A stretch of DNA of 64,000 nucleotides from Antrodiella citrinella. Taxonomy: Eukaryota; Basidiomycota; Agaricomycetes; Polyporales; Steccherinaceae. A model generated the notes under the pieces. That model had not been told where the DNA came from. It worked only from the letters and a program-made list of their open reading frames with translations, and ran no database searches. Location: positions 124,001-188,000 of the forward strand of contig SGPM01000007.1 in the NCBI GenBank assembly GCA_004802725.1, written 5' to 3'. How positions within the stretch are numbered: position 1 is the first letter of the stretch; each line of letters starts with the position of its first letter. The position numbers and the translations under genes are program-made. Positions 34,009 through 45,408 of the stretch are shown one piece after another.

Positions 34009-36322
34009 CTACGCCCGCAGCTTCGACCACATAGATCTGAACGGCACATGCATCTTCTTTGGTGGCGTAATCGCGGACATGCGCCCAGAAGCATGCGCGC
34101 CATTCTTTCCAGCGACAGCGATCGACGATCTAGCCTCCTGCACAGTTGGTGCCACCGAGAGGCGTCTGTTCTCCTTCTCTGGTTGCATAGACAGCGCAGC
34201 CCTGAGTCTCTTCGGCTTCCTAATTTCCTCTTTGATCACACCGGCAGAGCCGCGTGCATCTTTGGCAGACGGTGATGTCACCGCAGTCGCAGGGAGGCTC
34301 TTGTGTGCGTTTACAGCTCGGAGCGGGTTGCGACGGACGCCTGCTGGAGGCGTCTTTGGCGTCTTCGGGGTGACAAGAGCCGGCACTGGTACAGTTGACT
34401 TTGCAGGGGGAGAGGTACTAGCAGCTTTGGCTCTCTTGGCTATGGAGCGGGCGACCGGGTGTCTGGGGAAGCTGGCACGATTCTTCTTATCCGAAGCTGC
34501 CGTCACTAGATCCGCAGGGTCAGAGAGCACCTTAGAATTTCTTCTTCCACCAGGCGGAGGTGTAGGCGAACGCTCGTGCTCAAGAGTAGCGAGTGTCGCA
34601 TCCGCATCAACGCTGTTATCGTCCTCGTATTCGTGCATGTCAGGGATAATGGAAAAACGAACGTTCTTCTGAACCTTGAGAATCCCTCGAGCGGGTGGTT
34701 TCATCGTGGCGCTGCTAGCAGGTCGGGAATGAGGTGTGGATTGGGCAAATGATTGAGGGCTGAAGCTAAAGTGAGAGGGTGGAGAGGGTTCCCAAGGTAT
34801 CGGCGTTGGCTCTTCCACCAAATCCTCGCAACTGGCAAGATCCGACAAATCCAACGTGACGCGTGTTCGCCTCCGCTCGGTGCTGCCTGGCGTCTCGATG
34901 ATCACAGTCCTGCGACGCGACTGCCTCTTGCTGGCAGCGTCCGACTTCGACGACTCGACTTCTGGTGCCGGCTCTGGACTAGAGACGGTATCCAGAGTGA
35001 CACTGTTATCCCAAGAGACAGAGTCTTCCAAGGTCTTGGACGCGGTCGCCCGTTGCAGTGGAACAAGCGGTTGGGTCTTTCCTGGAATCGATTGAAGGTC
35101 CTTCTCAGGAAATGGCAATTCGACAACGTCATCGAGGAATCCTTCCAAGACATCCCATTCATCTGATCCTTCCGCGAACGGGATTTCGACGGCCGGATCG
35201 TATGGGTCGCCTTCGGTAGGCAGCGGCGGCAAAGGAGGGAACACATCCGGCGTACGAAGGGGCGGGCATATGGAACGTAGGTTGCCACACATTGTGCCCA
35301 GGTCCATCGAAATAGCGACATCGTCGACAGGATATTCAAATGTCGCATTGTATTTGGCCGTTCCAAGGAAAGGGGTGGGGATCCCAGGATACAGGCCAGT
35401 ATCGGGCTTTTCTCCATTGTCACGGTCGGAGGTAGGAGGGTAGGATCCTGGCACGGTCAGATTGAGAGGAGCCGGCAGATCTTTCCCTCTGCGAATAGCC
35501 AGCGGAGCAGGTGGCAAAAGACACTGGGAAGATTCCAATGAGATCGGTACAACGGCTGTAGACGTCGAGACCATAATAGAAGGCATATCGAGAGGTGTGA
35601 CATCTGACACCTGGTCGGCGGAGGGGAAGTCCTGATGTTTCTGGTCAGAATCATCGACTGCAGCGTGAGTCCGAATGTCACCGCAGCCGTTGATACTCTG
35701 ACTTGAGACATCGTTGGACGGGTAAAGAATGTTGGCCAGTAGACTGGAGTCATCGTTGATATTTGAGTCGAGTAGAGTTGTGCGCCGGTGATGCAGTATA
35801 GCGCGCAGGGCTTCGGGTGAAAACATAGAGCCTTCAGGAACCCAAGGAGGACGAGGGAATGCGTCGCAATCGGTCACGGTATCTTCCCAAGGCCGATGTC
35901 CTGGTGGTGCATGCAGATCGGTTCGCTCCTGAGCGTAACCCGGAATGAGAAAGAAGTCAGAGTAGTAATTGAATACCACTCACCGCCCATTTATCAACAC
36001 AGATAGGTTCCATCAACATCGACTTAACCCGCTTAGGTGTCGGTATGATCACTGTGGGCTTGAAGAGCCAGGAAGATCTAGGGTCTGCGGTAGACAATAT
36101 TGACATTGCGGTGAATCGAATGGAAGGAGCACGGGCGGCGGTGATGGAATCAAATGGAGGCGTATCGCCAAGTGAGTAAAGACTGGTAGAAGCTGAAGAG
36201 AGAGAAATGGAGTTGGAGACGATGCTGTAGCCATCTGAGTGAGTTGCGGCGATGATTTCCTTGATGTCAACGGATTCCAAAGAGCTTTCAAGGGTCCCGG
36301 GGGCTGGAGACGAGAGAGCCAT
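34009..36322 (-). CDS. Large orphan protein, probably disordered
   Basis: Two exons (36322-35984 and 35928-34009) encode 752 residues, starting MALSSPAPGTLESSLESVDI and ending HVPFRSMWSKLRA. The 55-nt intron has clean GTGAGT and CTCAG ends. I recognise no domain. The protein is rich in Ser, Pro and Thr. The C-terminal third has Lys/Arg-Pro clusters such as TPKTPKTPPAGVRRNPLRAV and a KKMHVPFRSMW block near the end; the middle has acidic and Pro-rich segments and RRRTVIIETPGSTERRRTRV. Short ordered-looking blocks (SSWLFKPTVIIPTPKRVKSM, GHRPWEDTVTDCDAFPRPPW) could be conserved motifs. A nuclear or cytoskeletal regulatory role is possible but unsupported. The length of the uninterrupted frame makes the gene itself credible. 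The long plus-strand frame here is its antisense shadow. Confidence 0.8.
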
Positions 36323-37267
36323 AGTTGCTGATGGGGATGTCGTGACCAGATCAAACACAACGGACAGTGGCAGGATGAGAGAAACCGAGGAACTGCCCAC
36401 GCTGGACTCTCACCCAGTACTATCCACTGTCAGCCACAAGCCAGCCCTACTTAGGCATTTCGATTGAGACTGCCCAGGACTCAAATTCGGATGTCTCGAT
36501 CTGTGCCTTTGGCCGTTGCAGTCGTCAGACGATGCTGAGAGTGTTCTGAGCTGATCCTCGAATTCTAAGTAGAGGAAAACACGAATCAGCATGAGCGTAC
36601 CCAAATCCCCCATGTCACATCCTCGCGTTGGTCACTCTATTCGAATGCCATTTCATCGAATACAACGCACGCGCTGGATACGAATAAGCAGTAGAAAATT
36701 GAACATGGTGAGAGAGATGGCGACGTTGTCGGGTTCGATGGCGATGAGCAAGAAAGAGCCGTCGGCCCTAGGTCGGTCGAATCGGTTGTGTTGGCGTGTT
36801 GTGGGCGCCTTCCAAAAGTTACATCTTCATCGACAACGCCTTTCACGACGTCCACGACCTTCTCCTCTCCCATTTTCCAAGTTCTTCGTTTTTGGGTTTT
36901 GTGACCATCTCGTGGTGGTAGACACACCAAGCTTTATCTCATACATCCATCTTCTTTCAGTATCATTATCTCTTCGTTCGCTGTGCTATATTCCTCAAGT
37001 ATCGTCGTCTGCTGAATGCTTCTGGACGGTAGTGACTAAACTGGTGAGTTCAACTTTCATATTGTTGATTTTGTGATGAACCTTCGATACGTTTGCACGT
37101 CAGTCTGAGTGTCTTTGACACGCTGGATGCTATTTTTCGCTTTTTTTCTGACTATTTCCATTGCTCTACGTGGACATGAAAACTATGATACTCATTGTCA
37201 TCTTTTCATAGAACAGAACCCTCCGTATTGCAAGAAACTCGGATCACGACTTTCCTCATCATCGTCT
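36323..37267. other. Divergent intergenic region between orphan and ELMO genes
   Basis: About 945 bp. Frames upstream of both chosen starts are open for a while, so longer 5' ends or leader introns are possible for either gene. A frame from 37109 runs into the ELMO start in phase but adds a hydrophobic stretch unlike the family. No other feature recognised. Confidence 0.45.
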
Positions 37268-40200
37268 ATGGCTGCGGCTAGTCCTTCCGCCGAAGATGGT
37301 AGTCGGCGGGCTACACAAGCATCCGCTGGACCATCCACTTCTCCTACGTCGCCCGCGACTACAAACGGAACGGGTCCCGGAACGCCTGTCAAAACTACTA
37401 CCGGGCTCCAACCGACTAACTCGGTCACGACGAAGGAAGGGTTGACAGTGCGGGCTCGCATTGAGCCTACATTGCCGGTAGATGATGTCGTTCGCCTCCT
37501 GTGTATAAATCTGAAGATCAAAGACCCACCCGGCATGTTTGCTCTGCGCGATGAGAATGATGAACTTGTCACCAATGATAACATGCGCAAGAAGATTATC
37601 GGCAAAGTGAATCTGAAGTATGTCCCTCATACTGAGTAGTGTTGAAACCTATATTAAAGGACCGTATGTGCAATCGTACAGACTCGTCAATGCACCCGCC
37701 ATTGAAGCCGCAGATATCGTTGAGAGGCTGGCAGCCAAAGATTCACGTCTGGGATATACATTGACGTCTCTTCGCAAGTTTATCAGGGTGTGTAGACATG
37801 CGAGGGTTTGACGTTTGAGTCCTAAATTATCGTTTCATAGGAGGAGCAATTCGCAAGAGAATTCCTGAATCGTGACGGCCTGAATGAGTTGATCTATGTC
37901 ATAAACAGCAGTCACGGAAACACATTAGCTGTCAGTATCTTGTGTCATGTTGCCTAAGACTTCTACTGACGTCTGTCCTTCCTGTAGTATGCTTTGACGG
38001 CTATGCAGAACTTGATGGAGTTAGATCACGGTTGGTCAAGCCTCGACGACGTCTTTATTCTCCGAGTGGTGCAAACTCTCTCATCTGAGCAATCCCTTAT
38101 CAATGTATGCCGACCTGCCACCGCAATTCTAAAGAAGCTGGTGGAGGCAGATCCTGCCGCTGCGCCAGGACCGCATGCCAGTTCAAGCAGAGGTCCTATA
38201 ACGCCCCCGCCGGGTTCGGTCTATCGCTTTGGTTTCGAGGTGGTGTATCAGCAAATGCGGAAGCAGAGTAGGCTACTGGAGACCGTGGTGAATCGACTGG
38301 GAAGCGCGGACACGACCATGGCTCTCTACAGGTAAGCCGCAGTGCCCTCATGTGATGAGAAGCCTGACAAAGGTTCCGTTGTAGCATGATGTTAATCAAC
38401 TCACTTATGGCGCACGCGACTGATGTTCGATGGGAGGAATTCTTCGATGAATTGCAGCGGCTGAACGTACACAAAGCTGTTATTGTACGCCTCTTTCTGC
38501 CTCCAACATTCAACCTTCCGCTGACATAGCTTTCAGGGCCTTATGTCATCACATACGATCGAAGATTTGACTTCATGCATTCTTGACTATCAGGCAAATG
38601 TTGTACGGATGACACATCGCAAGAAGACAAGTCTCGTTGACCCTGACATCGAAGCGACCCACGCTGAGGCATTGAATTACATCTGGACGAATAGCAAGCT
38701 GCGGGAAGAGCCCGACGGTGAAGGCGGAGTTATCAAATGGCGGAAACTTGGCTTTGATACCGAAGACGTCATGCAAGAGTTCAATGAAGTCGGCGTGTGG
38801 GGCCTTGATTGCTTTGTAAGTACTGACATCTTCTGGTACCGCAAAGAAACCTGACAGTCCTCCAGAGGCATTTCGTCGCCAAAGATCCAGATCATTTTTC
38901 GAAGGTGTGTCACTCGACCGGCGCAGACATCTCACGACATCTGGCTGATCCGATGATTAGGTTGTTCAGGAGCAACTCAGTCGCCCTGAGGAGAGGCGGT
39001 GTCCCATTGCTAAAGCTTCCAACGAAATTGTTGATTTACTTTCCGAACACTGGGCAATTTTTGGTCCGGGATGTAAGGTGACCCTAGATTCTTGTCGGGT
39101 CCGACGCTGACAGACGCTATTGCAGACTCGACGGCGACCACTTTCCAACCCTTCTTCCTGAATTGCTACAAAGTTCATGCATTGGCAACTCAATTCTTCC
39201 TCAGAATGTGGAACGAGAGCGGGGCGTCTCGCGGAGACTTCCCCCGAGTAGTTGCACTTGCAAGAAGCCAGTGCGTGTATCAATAGCGCGGAGTTCATCG
39301 CTGTCACTGACCGCAATAAAACAGGGTGAAAGTCGCCCTCCGAAAGGAGAATGTACGACCGTGGCATGAGGTTGAGCAAGAATTCCTCGAATGCGAGTAT
39401 CGTGCTGTACGGGACCGACAGATGCAAGAACTTGAAGCAGAAGATGACGTCATGAGCAAGGTTCCGGTTCGGTATGACTAATATTTGTTTCTTTGAGTGT
39501 TTACTCACCTATGTTTCTGTCAGCAACTTGAAGGCTAAGTTGTACAAAGAGTCCTTTGAGTTCGTCCGGCAGCAGCGGATACACTGTCTGCTTCAGGGCG
39601 CGTGGTTCATGAACGCGTTACCGATTGCTTCCAATGTACCGCGGGACACCATCCGAAGACCAACTAGGCCATGGCGATTCATGCGCCTGGTGAGTTTTGC
39701 GCTGATCAATTACGCAGTGACTCGATGCTGAACAGGTTTTCCAGGACAATGGTCTCCGATATCTACACTTCGTGGATAGCGCCGTCAAATTCGTTGTTCG
39801 CAACGGTCTGGAAGATCTACCGGAGCGCATAGATATCTCACTCATCAACGAGATCGCCACCGGGACCTGTGCTCCGTTCCCTAATGCCTTGAGAGGAGAC
39901 CAGTCCGACATCAATATCGGCGCCTCGCCATCGCAGGCCTCGCCCTTGTCATTTGCCCTCCTTAGTGCTAGCGGTGGTACATTGGCGGCTCAAATTGCGC
40001 CAGATCAATCTCGCTGGGCCGACTGGACGGATGGTTTGAACATGCTGAGGCGAGACGGCGGACATGTCGCTTCTCAGGAGACAGAAATGTTTGTGCAAGC
40101 CTTGACAGAAATTGGATTGAAAGTCAGGTTGCTGAGTACGTCATGTTGAGCTTTTCCTGCACGAGTATTTGTTGACGTACTTGACTAGATCTTTCTGGCG

Positions 40201-40277
40201 ACATGGCTGACATTCCCAGTGGTATCGTTGCGGGTGCACCCCCGACGAACAGTGATTTCTTCTTTTCGGATCTGTGA
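37268..40277 (+). CDS. ELMO/CED-12 family protein
   Basis: ELMO proteins partner with DOCK-type exchange factors to activate Rac-like GTPases, and act in cytoskeleton and polarity control. The protein of roughly 770 residues starts MAAASPSAEDGSRRATQ, followed by a Ser/Thr-rich leader. An armadillo-like N-terminal part follows: VDDVVRLLCINLKIKDPPGM, FIREEQFAREFLNRDGLNEL and YALTAMQNLMELDHGWSSLD. The ELMO domain core is in the middle, with IWTNSKLREEPDGEGGVIKW, RKLGFDTEDVMQEFNEVGVW, GLDCFRHFVAKDPDHFSKVV and FQPFFLNCYKVHALATQFFL. The C-terminus has a PH-like segment, KESFEFVRQQRIHCLLQGAW. The final exon follows an intron near 40138-40186 and ends NSDFFFSDL at a TGA (40275-40277). About a dozen introns. 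The domain order matches the family well; the partner DOCK protein is not in the window. Confidence 0.9.
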
Positions 40278-40841
40278 TACCCAAGCAAGATACCCCAACG
40301 TAATACTCGTTGCCTCTTTTGGTCCTTGTATCCTGGATATAATATATTCGCTCGAATGCGGAATGTGACAAACGAATCAATGTGCTTGATGCTCAACAGT
40401 AATGTGCCGGCGCGTTGGAGCTTGTATTCGTACGTCTTCTGCATGCTTCCAACCAAAGACATGTGCTACTGAACGGCAGACATGACCGGTGATGAAAAGT
40501 TTCCACAAATGCAATGTGCTGGTGACTTCTTACTGTGAGTATCATATATCAGGTCCAACAGGTCAGAACTTGACTGCAGAATTCGTGTTATGATCCCGAG
40601 CTTCGTCTTTACACAGTCCGGCGTTCGCGAAGAAACCAACGGCCCGCTGTTGACGATATACTTCAGTCACGCGAGCGCTCTACCATTGGAACTTTGGCAT
40701 CGCTTCCATCGCATGACTAGCGACGTCACATGTGTACGAGCTAAACACAACCGTTTTTCACAAGCGAGCGATCGTCGTCCCTTGACAATGACAGGTTGTC
40801 ATGGTATAAAGAGCTAATAGAGACATTGTTCCAGCGGCACA
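40278..40841. other. Intergenic region between ELMO and beta-galactosidase genes
   Basis: Holds the ELMO 3' end and the beta-galactosidase promoter, with a TATA box at 40805. Frames here are short and unlike proteins. Confidence 0.5.
40805..40810 (+). promoter_or_regulatory. TATA box upstream of the beta-galactosidase
   Basis: TATAAA lies 32 bp upstream of the ATG at 40842. The short distance implies a very short 5' leader or a start codon slightly inside the transcript. Confidence 0.45.
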
Positions 40842-43800
40842 ATGCAGCTGCTTCACTTTGTCCATGCTGCGCTGCTCTGCAGTACCTCTGTACTACTCTC
40901 ACTTGGTATAACCGCACACGCGCACGAGCTTGCTCGTAGGAACTCCACAGGCCTGACAGATGCCGTATTATGGGATGCACATTCTCTGTCCATACAAGGC
41001 CAACGCACGTTCATCCTCTCCGCTGAAGTTCATCCCTGGAGGCAACCCAATCCCGACTTATGGGCGGATATCCTGCAGAAAGTCCGGGCCAATGGATTCA
41101 ACAGTGTGTCTTTCTACGTGAACTGGGCTTTGCACTTTCCAACGCCGGATACGAACGATGGTCAAGGTGATTTTCAGGTTGGCACATACAGAGATGTGCA
41201 GCGTTTCATCGATGAGGTGAAGAAGGCTAGCTTATGGTTAATCGCAAGGCCTGGTCCATACATCAGTCAGTATTCACCTCCCTGTCACCGCTCACTAGCC
41301 ACTGATGCATTTGAAACATCCACTAGATGGAGAAACCACTGGCGGTGGTTTCCCTGGTTGGGTTGGCAATATCGCTGGCTCTCTTCGTACTGACAACCCA
41401 AACTACACGGCTGGTGAGTTTTTGCCACCATTTCTCAGTAATGATCTACGTTGACATGTCTATTAACAGCGTGGGTACCATATATGACCCAAATATCGAA
41501 GATCATAGCACAAAATCAAGTCTCGAATGGTGGCCCGAGTACGTACAGCATACTTGAACAGCGGTGTCCCAGGAACCCTGACGTCTCAATGTGGATATGT
41601 AGTCATCATGGTGCAATCCGAGAATGAATTCAGTGCCGGCAACGGGCACAGTGATTATATGCAAGCTATCATCAATTTGTACCGCGCGAATGGCATCACA
41701 ATCCGTACGTCGTACTTCTGGCGAGCCAAAAGCATTTCCGAGTCTCGCTGAAAGCCCGTCTATGCCATAGCCATCACAGCTAACGACCAACATGCGGGTG
41801 CTACTGGCAACTTCAGTCCGGATCTGCCTGGAACGGGTCGCGTCAATATCTACTGGTGCGTAAACCAGCCAAACTAGATCATTTCGCGAATGAACCTTCG
41901 ATGTAGCGGAGATTCTTACCCACAAGGTACATCGCATTGGGCTCAGCCTCAATCTGTGTACTATTCGAATCATGAGGCCGTGGCTCACAGTAACCCTCTG
42001 TGTCTTGCTGAGGTGTGTCTTGTTTGTACCTGCATGACGGTCCCACCGACGTGACCTTTGTGTGTAGTTTGGCGGCGGTTTTTTACTAGGCTGGGGAAGC
42101 GTTGGGTTCGGCGGAACCGGGTACGAGAAGTATTGTACGTTATTTCTGTCTCGCTCGAATTCATTTCACCCACTTTACAACCACAGCTGATGATTTGACG
42201 AATGCAACGTATGGTAAGTCTTCAACACCACAACGAAAATGGTTGTCCCTAAGCCGAGGTAGAGAACGTGTTTTACAAGGATACCTATGCGCAGACTACC
42301 ACCATTCTCAGTAAGTGTCATGTCAGAATGTTTGTCTCCACATCTGAGATCTGACGTGATTCTCCTTAGATATCTACAGTGAGGCGTACTGAACCTAGAC
42401 TTTGATCACGGATGCTGACTCTGCTCCAGTGTTGTACGGGGGAACGAATTGGGGCCAAACACTGGAGCCGACTGTGTATACAAGCTACGACTACGGCGGA
42501 GGTTCGCATCCGTTGTCTAGATGTGATGAATTGACTAATTGCTCTGTCTCAGGTATCAACGAAAATCGAGTGACCACGACAAAGATGAACGAAATGAGGC
42601 TCCAAGGTATGCACAATACTGTATCCTCTGACGAGCGCAGTTGAGCCAACGGAAATGCAGGACTATTTCTGCGAGTCGCTCGGGATATCCTGGCTTCCAA
42701 CATGATCGGGAATGGTACCGGATACACTACATCGAACCTGGTCTATACAACGGAACTTCGTAATCCAGCTACACATGGTGCGTTCTACATCATCCGCCAC
42801 AACGACGCTACGTGAGTCTGATCTCGAAGTGAACACGAAAGGTGTGACTAATCTCGTTCTACAAGGTCGCTGGCATTGACTTCAACTAAAATCAATATGA
42901 CGACATCTGCTGGTGCGATCTCTGTCCCACAGACGGGTGACCTGATGTTGAATGGCCGCGAGAGCAAGATCCTGGTGACCGACTTCGTATTTGGATCATC
43001 CAAGTCTAAGGTCCTATACTCAACTACTGAAGTTATGACATGGACAACGTGAGTCGAATCTGTACAAGAAGGTTCTTGACTGATGTTTTGCCATGTGTAC
43101 AGAATCAGCGGTCAGGACTACATCATCCTGTACGCTCCAGCTGGACAGACGGGAGAAACTGTCTTGACCTTCGGTTCCGCACCTCAAGTTGATCTGACGA
43201 ACGCTCTAGGAGTCAACATCTCTGTCTCAAAAGATACCATTACACTGAACTATGCTCTGGGTGCTCCCGCCTTCACCAGCATCAAGACTGGAGGGAAATC
43301 TGTGGTTGTAGTGACAATGCAGAAAGAGACTGCGTTGAACTGGCACGCCGTAGATCTTCCTGGAGATGGCAATTTCGGAAACTACTTCTCTATTGGTACA
43401 AACTCGAGGTCAGCTCTTCCGAGTCATTGTACTTGCGCCCGTGATCGTGAACTGAAAGGAAGTTCGACAGTATTCTTGTTGGAGGACCATACCTCGTCCG
43501 TTCAGCCTCGTTGGTCGGCAGAACCACACTGTCTCTGGTCTGTCTTCCCACCTTTCAAGTTTTTGTTGACTCACCGATACGTGCACAGACTGGCGATCTG
43601 AATGGCACCACTGATGTGGAGATCGTGTCGCCATCTTCGATCACTACCGTACTATGGAACGGTAGAAAACTGTCGTTACGCAAGACCAAACGAAGCACAT
43701 ACACCACCACAATTGCTGCTTCTGGTGTTGTCGATCTTCCAGCACTCAGCTCACTCAATTGGACGGTCTCCGGAAGGTGAAGCGCGTGCCTCTTCATGTT

Positions 43801-45310
43801 ATGTGCACTGTCTCACTTCCTATTAGTCTTCCCGAAATCGCTGCTGACTTCGACGATTCGAGTTTCGTCACTGCAAACCTGACTACCACCAACGTTAGTG
43901 TTTCTCGTGTACACCGCTGAGCATGCACGCTGATTCCGGGGATGGACCAGTACACAAACCTCCCTCCGTTGTCGGGCGACCATGTTCTCTACTCTCAACA
44001 ATACGGGTACGTGATCATTAGAATAGCGGTGGAGGAAACGAGGCTGATTGATAGATTTCAGATTCTATGGAGGGAATATGATCTGGAGAGGACATTTTAA
44101 CGCATCAGGCCAAGAGACTGCATTTAACCTCACTGTACAAGGTGGCCTCGTTTTCGCCTACTCTGCGTTCTTGAACGGCGTGTTTTTGGGTTCGAACCCG
44201 GAACTACCACTGCAAGCTTGGCGAATGACGTCTGGCAAATTCCTGAAGGAAGCCTGAATGTAGGCCAAAACAATGTCTTGACTATCTTGCAAGGTACATC
44301 GCGATCTGGCACTGCATGTTGACTCAACTAACATGCGGCCTCGGCCACTCACAGACCATATGGGTATTGTCGAGACCAGTAGTACGTGACATACCGCATC
44401 GCAGCTGTGAACTTCATCTCATTAGACTATACAGCCAACAGCGGGAAAGAACCCAGGGGTATCCGCGGATACTCCATGATCGGTGGCAACACCACCTTCA
44501 GTTATTGGAAGTTGCAAGGCAACCAAGTGCGTGCTATCGTCTCCTACACTTCTTCGTCTCTCTCATTGCGACGTGACCACAGGGAGGAGCTGCGAATGCA
44601 CCGGACAAGGTGCGCGGATACCTCAACGAAGGCGGACTGTGGGCGGAGCGTGTTGGTGCACATCTTCCAGGCTATCCAGATGATGATTGGGAACAAGGCA
44701 ACCCTTTGGGTAGTTTCGCAGCGTCCGTCAACCCACTTGACGTCCGGGAACAATGCAAACCTCTAGGTGGCCTATCAGTGCCCGTCCTCCACAACGTTCG
44801 GGAACAAGGCAACCCCTTGGGCGGCATAGTTTTCGAGGCGCAGGGTCCTAGTACTAGTAGAGGTCCTGGAGTGAACTTCTATAGGACCACCTTCAACCCA
44901 AATATCCCGGACGATGTCGACGTCCCCGTTCGCCTTTCTATTACCCCGAGTGCCCAGTCGTCCAACTTCCGCATTCAGATCTACCTGAATGGATGGCAGC
45001 TGGGCAAGTACATCAATAATATTGGTCCCCAGACTGTATACGTTCTTCCTGCTGGGTAAGAGATCTTATACTTCGCTCAGACTGTCTAGCTCACACGCTA
45101 TTCTTTAGACTTCTGCGACCTCGATCAACTAACACCTTGGCGTTGTCTGTGTGGTCTCTGGATGCAAACGGTTCATCCATCGCAGGACTGTCTCTCATCT
45201 CTGACGGAACATTGTCGACTGGATTGAATATTAGCGACTACACATTAGCACCAGATTATGAAGCACAGAAAGACCTCCGCCCCACTGGACGAGCTTCGCC
45301 TCCCATGTAA
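40842..45310 (+). CDS. Secreted beta-galactosidase (GH35) with a one-base frameshift and a tandem-repeat insertion
   Basis: Would hydrolyse terminal beta-galactosides from plant polysaccharides. A signal-peptide-like start (MQLLHFVHAALLCSTSVLLS) leads to the GH35 fold: LSAEVHPWRQPNPDLWADIL, ARPGPYINGETTGGGFPGW, the acid/base region VQSENEFSAGNGHSDYMQAI, the nucleophile region CLAEFGGGFLLGWGSVGFGG, and YGGTNWGQTLEPTVYTSYDY. Later jelly-roll domains are also readable, e.g. VNFYRTTFNPNIPDDVDVPV. About 18 short introns can be placed with the family frame. In the exon 44062-44293 the frame breaks near 44200: GVFLGSNP is in one phase and ANDVWQIPEGSLNVGQNNVL in the next, and no intron repairs it. 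A repeat insertion lies at 44689-44856. Sequence error or recent inactivation are both possible; otherwise no decay is visible. Confidence 0.85.
44689..44856 (+). repeat. In-frame tandem repeat within the beta-galactosidase gene
   Basis: GGGAACAAGGCAACCC-type units start at 44689, 44746 and 44800 (spacings 57 and 54 nt). Each encodes a variant of (R/W)EQGNPLG plus about 11 further residues: WEQGNPLGSFAAS, REQCKPLGGLSVP and REQGNPLGGIVFE. The two extra units add 37 residues between GYPDDDW and GPGVNFY, where the family has a short loop. Confidence 0.75.
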
Positions 45311-45408
45311 AGTAGCAAGGTTCATTAGGGATATCATTAGTACGCAGTCGTGAATGAAGTACCAATATCAGTAAAAGCAGAAGATATGGCGAAATAAAGG
45401 ACCTAAAA

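Noticed and set aside
33884..34672. 262-codon plus-strand frame
   Set aside because: Antisense to the long exon of the orphan minus-strand gene; no splice structure and no family resemblance.
37109..37267. Upstream in-frame extension of the ELMO protein
   Set aside because: It adds a hydrophobic stretch and Cys/His residues unlike the family, and the ATG at 37268 has a better fit.
44186..44200. GGTTCGAACCC resembling a tRNA T-arm
   Set aside because: No matching acceptor, D or anticodon arms around it, and it lies inside a beta-galactosidase exon.
44710..44770. An intron (GTAGTT..CTCTAG) removing part of the beta-galactosidase repeat
   Set aside because: Formally possible, but all units are open in the right phase and a weak donor would be needed; left as a test in the finding.
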